A DNA stretch of 36,493 nucleotides from contig JAIEHQ010000052.1 of NCBI GenBank assembly GCA_029065825.1, positions 1-36,493 on the forward strand. Direction: 5' to 3'. A program made the translations under genes and the position numbers. Source of the stretch: Alistipes sp. (lineage in GTDB: Bacteria; Bacteroidota; Bacteroidia; Bacteroidales; Rikenellaceae). Shown here one piece after another: positions 1-6,664 of this stretch. The notes beneath the pieces were generated by a model. That model saw only the letters and a list, made by a program, of their open reading frames with translations, had not been told where the DNA came from and searched no databases. The first letter of the stretch is position 1. Each line of letters opens with the position of its first letter.

Positions 1-99
1 ATACTCCACCCCGGATGTTCGATTTTCCGGGGAACAAACGTACAGGTCCTGATACAGGACCACTATAACACCTGTCTTATCATGAATTTTCTCAATCAT
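1..99 (-). CDS. Probable glycosyltransferase, N-terminal fragment cut by window edge
   Basis: An open frame too short for the ORF track runs from an ATG at 97-99 to the window edge: 33 codons with no stop. The peptide begins MIEKIHDKTGVIVVLYQ. The hydrophobic VIVVLYQ stretch resembles the first beta strand of family 2 glycosyltransferases (usual form VxVVLYN or VxIVTYN). It lies 14 bp downstream of the EpsG-like gene on the same strand, so it is probably the next gene of the capsule operon. A glycosyltransferase fits both position and sequence, but 33 residues cannot fix the family. The nearby ATG at 81-83 meets a stop after six codons, so the start at 99 is preferred. Confidence 0.55.
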   Translation of the reverse strand, partial: MIEKIHDKTGVIVVLYQDLYVCSPENRTSGVEY

Positions 100-113
100 A
101 GCAAAACGAGCAA

Positions 114-1214
114 CTATTCTCTCAATCTGAATTGATGATTTTTAAAATCATCGCTGAATATGGTTTTATAAGGCGTATTCCCCCGGGGTTCGTGCACAAG
201 CGATTTTTCAAATGTCAAAGCGAATCCCAAAAGAATCAAATATCCCCAGGACCTACGATTTACGGACTTCAACACGATGGGCAGCGAAATGATGATCGAA
301 TAGAGGAAATAGAGACTCATCCGTTCGATGTTGTAGTTTCCGCTTCCGATCAAGAAAATGGCAGTTCCCCAAAAAAGCGAATTGATACATGCCGACCGAC
401 GCTTGTCGAGACACAGAATAACCACAATCGAGCTGACAGCTTTCAGCAGAATGCCCAGACCGCTCGACACCTCCTGCATCTCCAACTGCTTGTCGGCATC
501 TTCATATTTTATTGAATAAAACGGAATATTTTCGAATATCACGTTGATGAGGCGGCTCCAGATCTTCAGATAAAAGCCACAGACCAACATCACTATGATG
601 GCCACCCATAAATATTTATGAGGTTTCATATTTATCAGCCAGCACCCCGGCAGCATGATCAGCGCCGAATAGTGGCAACAAGCCGCCAGGATTACGTACA
701 GACAATATCTGAACTTGTTCTGTCCGACGAATTTCATCGCATATATGACAATCATTATGGCCAGCCCCTGCCTGATGACATCGAACAGAAAAAACATCAT
801 TCCATAGAGGATGAATACCGCGATGCCGGCGACATGCGAATCATGTTCCCTGTTGATCCGGTACAAGAAATATACCGACAATACCCAGTAAGCCCCGATA
901 CACCAGATTTGAGGGTCCGTGGCGTGCCTGAATATCATGCCCAGCAACAGAGCGAACGGCTCCAACCCGAGAAATGCGGCAGAGAATCCGAAAAAATCGA
1001 ATTGCACGGGGAGATACTCGAACATATTATAATAATTCTCGTAATCATTCCCGATATCGTATCGGACAATTCCGAATACGCCGAGTATCAGATAGGCTGC
1101 AATCAGAATCGCTCTGACATTATAGCGCACTCCGACATATGCCAGCAAAGGGCACAGCATCAGAATACCGTTATATACAAGATAATCTTCGAGCATAAAA
1201 TTCAACAGCTGCAA
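114..1214 (-). CDS. EpsG/Wzy-like polysaccharide polymerase
   Basis: A 366-residue integral membrane protein with roughly ten hydrophobic segments. Its pattern fits the EpsG family of Wzy-type polymerases: an early VRYDIGNDYENYY loop and a central FFLFDVIRQGLAI segment with the conserved arginine. Such proteins are thought to polymerise lipid-linked repeat units at the outer face of the inner membrane. It follows the DUF616 gene by 37 bp in the capsule operon. The gene is clearly AT-richer than the housekeeping genes in this window (many AAT, TAT and ATA codons), which suggests it came with an exchangeable capsule cassette. O-antigen ligase is a possible alternative, but the GNDYENYY motif favours EpsG. 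Confidence 0.8.
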   Translation of the reverse strand: MQLLNFMLEDYLVYNGILMLCPLLAYVGVRYNVRAILIAAYLILGVFGIVRYDIGNDYENYYNMFEYLPVQFDFFGFSAAFLGLEPFALLLGMIFRHATDPQIWCIGAYWVLSVYFLYRINREHDSHVAGIAVFILYGMMFFLFDVIRQGLAIMIVIYAMKFVGQNKFRYCLYVILAACCHYSALIMLPGCWLINMKPHKYLWVAIIVMLVCGFYLKIWSRLINVIFENIPFYSIKYEDADKQLEMQEVSSGLGILLKAVSSIVVILCLDKRRSACINSLFWGTAIFLIGSGNYNIERMSLYFLYSIIISLPIVLKSVNRRSWGYLILLGFALTFEKSLVHEPRGNTPYKTIFSDDFKNHQFRLRE

Positions 1215-1251
1215 CGGATCGGCAACGACCGCGCAACAACATACTTACCAC

Positions 1252-1998
1252 CTAAAAAATCACAGCCGCAGCCATCTTGCGCAAATGGAATGCGACACGT
1301 GCTCCGACAGACAATTCGACCGGCGGATGAAGATAATATTTCACATAACGACTATTCCGCGTATTGACCTGCTCGCCGAACAAAAGCTCCGGCTTGAAAC
1401 CCAGCTTCCAGTAAACGTAACACAAACTCAGCTGATCGCGGTTGGCATGTTCGAGAAAGGTCTTCCACCACAATTCGGAGATGGCGACAACCGCATCGTC
1501 GCGATGCGCCCGGAGCAGCATGTTGTTTTCATAAAGCCCGAAGTGGTGCGGAAATCCCTCGGACTGGAGGAAACGGCACTGCTCCCTGAGGGTTTTGAAC
1601 CTGTCCTTGCCCAGTTTGGCACACTCCCGGATCTCATCGTAGATGCAGTCCCGCCACAGATGGGGCACCTGCGCAATCAAGGTCCCGCCCGCTATGAGCC
1701 GGTCGCAGATTTCATAGAAATCCTCGCTTTCGATGGTAATGTTCGCGTCCAGATACAGGCTGTACCGATAATCGCCGAGCACTTTGTGGGGCAGCAGCTT
1801 CGGATAGCGGGAAAGACGGGTCGCATTGTCGTTCTCGTAAGGAATCCTCCGTATCTCCCAAACCCCGATGCGCGTCTCTGCGATATCGTTCGAAAAACAG
1901 ACGTAGTCCCAGTCGCCCCTCACGGCCTTCGGCTGGCGAAGGTCGTCGTAAGATCCGACAAGGCAGGTGTATATGACTTTCTTCCTCTTATTTTCCAT
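1252..1998 (-). CDS. DUF616-family glycosyltransferase-like protein
   Basis: A 248-residue soluble protein. The start KKVIYTCLVGSYDDL, then DWDYVCFSND, RLSRYPKLLPHKVL and YSLYLDANI give the order typical of DUF616 (TOD1/MUCI70-like) proteins, a family related to GT-A glycosyltransferases. The YLDANI part occupies the place of the metal-binding DxD region. It probably adds a sugar to the capsule repeat unit at the cytoplasmic face of the membrane; donor and acceptor cannot be told from sequence. The gene lies 4 bp after capA, so the two are probably translated from one message. The neighbouring polymerase and flippase support a role in the capsule. Confidence 0.75.
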   Translation of the reverse strand: MENKRKKVIYTCLVGSYDDLRQPKAVRGDWDYVCFSNDIAETRIGVWEIRRIPYENDNATRLSRYPKLLPHKVLGDYRYSLYLDANITIESEDFYEICDRLIAGGTLIAQVPHLWRDCIYDEIRECAKLGKDRFKTLREQCRFLQSEGFPHHFGLYENNMLLRAHRDDAVVAISELWWKTFLEHANRDQLSLCYVYWKLGFKPELLFGEQVNTRNSRYVKYYLHPPVELSVGARVAFHLRKMAAAVIF

Positions 1999-2002
1999 CG
2001 TT

Positions 2003-3130
2003 TTACAAAGTCTTATTCACAGAATAACGCAACCGGTCGAGGTGACTCTCGCAGTTGATGTAGTTCGCTATCCTGTATTTTTTCCGGGTCTTGAATGCCG
2101 AGGACAAGAATTTCAATTTATACAGAACTTTCGACAAGAAATTGGTTTTGGGTTCGAACACTCCGAGCATCAACTCCCGATAGAGATCGTAATTCTTTTC
2201 CACTTCGGCCTGCAGCAGCTCGTCGGAGGCAATGATTTCATTCAGGCGACGGATATTCCCGAAAAAACCGTCGGTATCCTTCATCGGAGCCACCACGCTG
2301 TCGCCAAGACACTGTATGTACGGCATCAGCACAAAAGAGACCCCGGCGCCCGACAAATTCAATCCAACGAGATACCCCTCGTGCCAGAAGCGCTCCGTCT
2401 TTTCATGCGGTTTGTCGAAACAGAAATTTCCCACTCCATAGAATATCGGAGCCTCCCGATAAACCTCGTATCCACTATAGCAATGCTGGTGATGGTTGAT
2501 GACCGCATCCGCTCCCGCATCGACAAAAAAACGGTATGTCCGCTTCATGCGCAAACTCGGCAGATTGAATCGCTCATGCCCTCCGTGGACCACCACAATG
2601 ACCTTATCCGCCTCCTGCTTCGCCTGCCGAATCTGATAATACACCGCAACCGGATCGAGCGGATTGGCACCGGGACTTGTTCTTGTCGCGATGCTAAATT
2701 CTTGTTCGCAACAATTGACAACCGCGACTTTCAGTCCGTCCTTTTCCAACAGCAGGGGACGGGCCGCCGCCTCCAGATTCGCTCCGACACCGACATACGA
2801 TATGTTTTTTTCATCCAGCACCTCAACCGTATTGTTCAACGCGGCCGCACCATAGTCCATCACATGGTTGTTCGCCATCGTCACACCGGTTATGCCCAAC
2901 CACTTCAATGCTTCCGCAGCACAACTGCCGTTTCTCAGATTCGGCCCCTCCTTGGCTATCGGCGACGCTCCTGCCGGAGGCAGAATCGTCGTCTCGAAAT
3001 TCACGATATTGAAATCGGCAGACTCAAAACAAGGCCTGATCGGTCCGAGCACGGCATCAAACTCGCCGGCCGCGAACTTGTCCTCGAGGATTTTGCTCGG
3101 TGCAAAATCACCTCCGAATACGATATTCAT
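2003..3130 (-). CDS. CapA-family protein (metallophosphatase fold)
   Basis: A 375-residue protein with CapA/PgsA (poly-gamma-glutamate synthesis) signatures in order: FGGDFAP at the N terminus, NFETTI, TMANNHVMDYG, VVVHGGHE and VINHHQH. The Asp, Asn and His residues match the calcineurin-like metallophosphatase motifs. Family members are tied to polymer attachment or capsule biosynthesis; the true substrate of most is unknown. No signal peptide or anchor is seen, unlike classic membrane-bound CapA of Bacillus, so it may act in the cytoplasm on capsule intermediates. Its ATG overlaps the flippase stop by 4 bp (ATGA), a sign of translational coupling. Confidence 0.85.
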   Translation of the reverse strand: MNIVFGGDFAPSKILEDKFAAGEFDAVLGPIRPCFESADFNIVNFETTILPPAGASPIAKEGPNLRNGSCAAEALKWLGITGVTMANNHVMDYGAAALNNTVEVLDEKNISYVGVGANLEAAARPLLLEKDGLKVAVVNCCEQEFSIATRTSPGANPLDPVAVYYQIRQAKQEADKVIVVVHGGHERFNLPSLRMKRTYRFFVDAGADAVINHHQHCYSGYEVYREAPIFYGVGNFCFDKPHEKTERFWHEGYLVGLNLSGAGVSFVLMPYIQCLGDSVVAPMKDTDGFFGNIRRLNEIIASDELLQAEVEKNYDLYRELMLGVFEPKTNFLSKVLYKLKFLSSAFKTRKKYRIANYINCESHLDRLRYSVNKTL

Positions 3131-4578
3131 TTTTTATTGACAACCAATTTATAAATTTTGCACAACTGGCTCCGACTCTCCGGAAAAATACTCAAGAACA
3201 CCAGGTAAGCCATACACGAAATCCCTATTCCCAATATCGAAAGCAGGATAGAATCCAGCGTCCGGCTCAGAAGAAGAGAGACGGCGACCATAAGCACGGA
3301 GGCGATCAGCGAATATCTCACATTGAGCAGCAGCTCCGCAAACGATGTACGAATCAATATTTTCAATGCCACGACACTTACAAATATCAACTCCAGCCTC
3401 ACAAGCGACCTGGCGACATACAGCACCTCGTAGCCATATCTGACAGCGACAAGAACCGCAGGAATCAGCACAACCAGATGCAACACCTGAACGATCAGGG
3501 AGACCTTCGGCTTTCCGAGCGCGCGGAACACTTCGCTGTTGTAATGACTGAATATTATCGTCACGGCACTCATCAAGCCCCACAAACCAATAAATCCGAC
3601 AGCCTCCGTCCATTGAGAGCCGAGAAGCACCTCGCAGACGGTCGAACTGTAGCAAAAAATAATGACCCCGATGGGAAATACGACCATGGCCAAAAATTTC
3701 TGGCAAGTCAGAAACATCGACTTCAACTCGGACACGCTCGCTTGCAAGCGGGACAGCGAAGAGAAGATGATAGGCGTCGTAGCCGCCGTTACCAATCCCA
3801 TGATCTGACCTACGGTGGTCATCGAAGTCTTATATATTCCCAATATATGGTCATTCAGACAGACTCCGACGATAAAGACATCGACATAGCTCGTCATCCA
3901 GATCGCCACAGCCTCGCACATCGACCAGAAAGTGAAGGAAAACATCTCCCGCAGCTTCGCAAAGGAATAATAAAACGAAGGCTTCCACTTCGAGTAATAA
4001 GTCAGCAGCGCCGCATTCAGCAGATCGCGGACTATCGTTCCGATAATCAGCGCCCAATAGCTTCTGAACAGGAATGCCAGCGGAATGGTGACCACAATGG
4101 GAACGACGATGCCGACGATCCTTACCTTGAAAAGAGTCTTGAAGTCGAGATCCCTTTTGTACAATGCCATCTGAATACTCGAGAACGCCTCCAGCACGAT
4201 GGAGACGCACGCGACCGCAATGACCGCCCCCAGACCGGGATTCCCGACGAGCGCGGCAAGAGGCTCCCTGAACAAAATGATGAAACCCCACAATACCGCC
4301 GACAGGAAAAGATTGCTCCAGAAAGCGACGTCGGTATTTCGAATCCGGTCCTCTTCCGACTCGAATTCATGCTGTATCAGATATTTCTGAAATCCTGCAT
4401 CGGTAAATACCTCGACAAACGTGATGATCATCGTGATTGTCGCGACGACACCGAACGCCTCCGGAGCGAGCAGTCTGGCCAGTACGATATTGGAAACGGG
4501 CGAGACCAGCTTCGAAGCCAGTTCCGTCAGGGACGACCATCGGGTCGCCGTCAGCACCTTATGATTTTGCACAGCCAT
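3127..4578 (-). CDS. Wzx-type polysaccharide flippase (PST/MOP superfamily)
   Basis: A 483-residue membrane protein with about twelve to fourteen hydrophobic segments. The N-terminal part SNIVLARLLAPEAFGVVA is the hallmark of the Polysacc_synt/MviN-like group that flips undecaprenyl-linked repeat units across the inner membrane. The length is normal. It lies 43 bp after the antiterminator fusion gene and overlaps capA by 4 bp. In Bacteroides capsule loci upxZ usually follows upxY; here the flippase follows at once and no UpxZ-like gene is seen. Composition is less GC-rich than the flanking housekeeping genes. Confidence 0.9.
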   Translation of the reverse strand: MAVQNHKVLTATRWSSLTELASKLVSPVSNIVLARLLAPEAFGVVATITMIITFVEVFTDAGFQKYLIQHEFESEEDRIRNTDVAFWSNLFLSAVLWGFIILFREPLAALVGNPGLGAVIAVACVSIVLEAFSSIQMALYKRDLDFKTLFKVRIVGIVVPIVVTIPLAFLFRSYWALIIGTIVRDLLNAALLTYYSKWKPSFYYSFAKLREMFSFTFWSMCEAVAIWMTSYVDVFIVGVCLNDHILGIYKTSMTTVGQIMGLVTAATTPIIFSSLSRLQASVSELKSMFLTCQKFLAMVVFPIGVIIFCYSSTVCEVLLGSQWTEAVGFIGLWGLMSAVTIIFSHYNSEVFRALGKPKVSLIVQVLHLVVLIPAVLVAVRYGYEVLYVARSLVRLELIFVSVVALKILIRTSFAELLLNVRYSLIASVLMVAVSLLLSRTLDSILLSILGIGISCMAYLVFLSIFPESRSQLCKIYKLVVNKK

Positions 4579-4621
4579 TACAGCCTAAAAACAAATATTA
4601 GTTGTATCAATCCTTTCTATT

Positions 4622-6085
4622 TCAGCCGATCGAATCTTCCAAGACACTCTGATACCTCTCTTCGGAGATCTTTTTGACGAGAGCGGGACTCGCATCCACC
4701 ACCCACTCGATCCCGTTTCTGTCCGGCAGCATCAGGCGATAGACGACCCGTTGCGGAACCATGCCCTTTTGCGAGACGACTTGCCGCCCGAACGTTCCGA
4801 CCTTGCCCGCGAAATTTCCCCCGATCACTTCGACCCGGTCTCCCTCCTCGAGCACGAAAGTGCCGGCGGGACGGATCTCCATATCGGAAGTAAACCCGTC
4901 GATAGCCGCCCGGTACTCCTCCATCTGCTTCTCGGGAATCACCGCATAAAGCCTGTCGGCCCCCTCCCGGTAACACCATGCAAGATCGCCGATGCTTCGG
5001 AACAGCGGCGCCACCTCCGAAATCCGGCTGCGGAAAAAAAGCAGTCCGGGAATTACCGGTCTTTTCTCGTACACGAGTTTGCGCCCTATCTTGCCGGCGA
5101 TCTCCTCGCATGGATAATAGATCTCCGGAACGACGATGCCGAGGTGCCGCATCCGCGCCTGCAATCTGTCGTAACCGACATGCGGACGCAGCTGCATGGC
5201 GAACCACTGCTCCGGATTCTCGGTCAGAACCCGACAAACCGCCTCTCTCATACGGCCGCATGTCCGCCCGGGCGCTGCCGCCGGGGCGACCAATGCGAAC
5301 ACCGGATTCAGGACAGGCCTTCTGCCGGCACAGCCGAGGATCGACGACGGAGCGAAATCGCACTTCAGGGCCGTCATGCACCACATGTCCAGCGCGACAT
5401 CGTCCGATATGTTCGGCATCAGAATCCCCACCGACTCCAGGGCATCCGCGAACAGACTCCGGATCCTGCTCCTGAGCTGCCGCCCGCTCCTCTGCGACTG
5501 CTTCAGCGGAAAGAGGTACTTGCACCTGGGCCTGGAGTAGCTGGCGACGATATCGGCAAGGAGCGGATTCCCGCCCGCATATCCGTCTTTCCGGAAATTC
5601 GCGAGGCAATCGAAGGCAAGCCCTCCGTTCAGCACGGCGAAGAGCACCAGATCCGCCGCCAGGCGATGCTCGCCCCTCAGGCAGCATCTGTTCCGCACGA
5701 GTCGCCGCAGTTTGTCGTCGAGCTTCGGATCGACTTCATTGACGAACATGATGTCCGGAAGATCGAGAATACGCCTGCGGACCCGGCCGAATCCCCCGCA
5801 CTCTTCCGCCAGCCCCTCCTCGATAGCCTTTCCGTAGAGAGCGGAAAGATGCTTTATGTAATAGGCACTGGTCTTGCGGGTGTAACTCCCGGCCAAAAGC
5901 CATGCCCCCCATTCGAGCAGCAGCTCTTCCGTAAAATCCGCAAATCCGATCGTCCGCCCCCCGAGAAACCGGACGAATGCCGAATAGGCCTGCTTCAGAC
6001 TGCCGGCACTCCTCTCGTTCCGAACCTCCTCGATTCTGGTTCGAAAAAAATCGTACACGCCGACAGTTGCAGACACCGGACACAT
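4622..6085 (-). CDS. Fusion: degenerate tyrosine-recombinase domain plus UpxY/NusG-type antiterminator
   Basis: A 487-residue protein in two parts. Residues about 8-100 look like the SAM-like core-binding domain of Bacteroidetes integrases (EEWGAWLL-like arm, YTRKTSAYYIKHLSALYGKAI). Residues 105-265 follow the integrase catalytic fold, but the expected active-site residues are absent: the RGMSF-type Arg site reads NGGLAF (153-158), the ARHTxAT site reads ALDMWCMT (231-238), the LGH site reads GCAG and no Tyr follows. Residues about 291-400 are a NusG N-terminal-like domain (WFAMQL, KRPVIPGLLFFRS), and 412-445 a KOW motif (LEEGDRVEVIGGNFAGKVG). UpxY proteins are usually near 170-190 residues and let RNA polymerase read through capsule operons. 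As first gene of its operon this is the likely capsule antiterminator. The recombinase half is probably a DNA- or partner-binding module; that is inference. Start ATG 6083-6085. Confidence 0.85.
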   Translation of the reverse strand: MCPVSATVGVYDFFRTRIEEVRNERSAGSLKQAYSAFVRFLGGRTIGFADFTEELLLEWGAWLLAGSYTRKTSAYYIKHLSALYGKAIEEGLAEECGGFGRVRRRILDLPDIMFVNEVDPKLDDKLRRLVRNRCCLRGEHRLAADLVLFAVLNGGLAFDCLANFRKDGYAGGNPLLADIVASYSRPRCKYLFPLKQSQRSGRQLRSRIRSLFADALESVGILMPNISDDVALDMWCMTALKCDFAPSSILGCAGRRPVLNPVFALVAPAAAPGRTCGRMREAVCRVLTENPEQWFAMQLRPHVGYDRLQARMRHLGIVVPEIYYPCEEIAGKIGRKLVYEKRPVIPGLLFFRSRISEVAPLFRSIGDLAWCYREGADRLYAVIPEKQMEEYRAAIDGFTSDMEIRPAGTFVLEEGDRVEVIGGNFAGKVGTFGRQVVSQKGMVPQRVVYRLMLPDRNGIEWVVDASPALVKKISEERYQSVLEDSIG

Positions 6086-6136
6086 TACGAATAACGGTTA
6101 ATATACATTATTTTTCAAGACACACCCTCTCTTCCC

Positions 6137-6152
6137 CCGCTTCAAAAAGCGG
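6137..6152 (-). promoter_or_regulatory. Leader hairpin upstream of the antiterminator fusion
   Basis: CCGCTT and AAGCGG form a perfect 6-bp stem with a 4-nt loop, inside the predicted 168-nt leader (about 6253 to 6086). On the minus strand it is followed by a purine-rich run, not a U tract, so it is not a classical terminator. UpxY proteins are known to need the 5' leader of their own operon, so leader structures here are candidates for a pause or recruitment site. Function is inferred. Confidence 0.35.
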
Positions 6153-6229
6153 AGTCCCCCAAGACTGCCGAACCGATCGCTTCGCGCGCTGGTGCACCCA
6201 AGGGTCGGAGGCAGCCATCCGTTCGTTCA

Positions 6230-6252
6230 TTAAAGTATATAACATGCTTTAA
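6230..6252. repeat. Imperfect dyad at predicted start of leftward transcript
   Basis: TTAAAGTAT and ATGCTTTAA are 9-base inverted arms (eight Watson-Crick pairs and one G-T) around a 5-base centre. The dyad begins immediately downstream of the leftward -7 box, where the transcript should start (about 6253). It could be an operator or a 5'-end hairpin of the mRNA. Confidence 0.45.
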
Positions 6253-6259
6253 CAGTGCG

Positions 6260-6287
6260 CAAACATAACATTTTTTACCGACACAAA
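6260..6287 (-). promoter_or_regulatory. Promoter for leftward capsule operon
   Basis: Read on the minus strand: TTTG at 6287-6284, a 16-bp spacer, then TATGTTTG at 6267-6260, which matches the Bacteroidetes -7 consensus TAnnTTTG. The spacer is a little shorter than the 18-20 bp seen at other promoters in this window. The predicted start near 6253 leaves a leader of about 168 nt before the fusion gene. Confidence 0.6.
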
Positions 6288-6306
6288 AAAATCCGGCGGA
6301 CGCCGA

Positions 6307-6375
6307 TTTCCCGAAAGCGGGGCATAATACGCCGCAATTTCCCGCAAAACGGCCCGAAAACACGGCTTTTTCCCG
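6307..6375. repeat. Three TTTCCCG words at exact 31-bp period
   Basis: TTTCCCG occurs at 6307-6313, 6338-6344 and 6369-6375, each start exactly 31 bp from the last. This is close to three turns of B-DNA, so the three sites face the same side of the helix. They lie about 54 to 122 bp upstream of the predicted leftward start, where an activator would bind. The flanks are not conserved, so this is an array of short sites, not a long tandem repeat. The rest of the 579-bp gap 6086-6664 holds the other control features listed and no convincing gene. Confidence 0.45.
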
Positions 6376-6462
6376 GATCGCAGCATCTATTTCCGCAATA
6401 ATATTCCCACCACAACAACCCACAAACAACTGATTCACAACGACAATCCCTCAAAAGAGGGA

Positions 6463-6470
6463 GGGGGGGG
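6463..6470. repeat. G8 homopolymer tract between divergent capsule promoters
   Basis: Eight consecutive G residues follow a CCCTC-AAAA-GAGGG hairpin, 27 bp upstream of the rightward -33 box. Tracts of this length can slip during replication. In this position a length change could alter promoter spacing to an upstream site; this is only a possibility. Confidence 0.4.
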
Positions 6471-6497
6471 AATTTTCGAAAAAACGACAAAAAAACA

Positions 6498-6529
6498 TTT
6501 GTTTATTAAGTACTTTTGACGTAGTTTTG
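6498..6529 (+). promoter_or_regulatory. Promoter for rightward export operon
   Basis: TTTG at 6498-6501, a 20-bp spacer and TAGTTTTG at 6522-6529 make an excellent Bacteroidetes promoter. A second TAnnTTTG word (TACTTTTG, 6511-6518) overlaps the spacer but lacks a -33 partner. The predicted start near 6536 gives a leader of about 128 nt, which holds a GC-rich hairpin near 6551-6567 (GCTTTCCG/CGGAAGC with one bulged base). Confidence 0.7.
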
Positions 6530-6610
6530 CACGCGTCGCAGAGGGGGAGCGCTTTCCGCTCGGAAGCCCCGTCCCGCGGCATGCGAACAGAGACTACATT
6601 GGCAATAATA

Positions 6611-6646
6611 ATGAAGAAACAATACGCCCGAATCGCTAACCTTTAA
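6611..6646 (+). CDS. Possible 11-codon upstream ORF (MKKQYARIANL)
   Basis: An ATG at 6611 opens an 11-residue frame ending in TAA, 18 bp before the WecA-like start and inside its leader. It begins with Lys-Lys, as many true small peptides do, and is preceded by an A-rich stretch. It may be a leader peptide or chance. No homology can be judged at this length. Confidence 0.2.
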   Translation: MKKQYARIANL

Positions 6647-6664
6647 TAAAACCTGAAACCATCC

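Noticed and set aside
4622-5687. 356-residue alternative minus-strand frame overlapping the fusion gene
   Set aside because: It is Arg/Gly-rich and lacks motifs, whereas the overlapping frame carries clear NGN/KOW and recombinase-like sequence.
6142-6438. 98-residue minus-strand ORF (and overlapping 5977-6252 plus and 6275-6490 minus frames) in the control region
   Set aside because: These frames cross the predicted leftward promoter and repeats, have no recognisable motifs, and are expected by chance in GC-rich DNA.
6086-6664. Invertible promoter flanked by recombinase inverted repeats, as in Bacteroides capsule loci
   Set aside because: By eye I found no inverted pair longer than about 6 bp (for example ATCCGG/CCGGAT) bracketing either promoter. 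The nearby recombinase-like domain also lacks catalytic residues.
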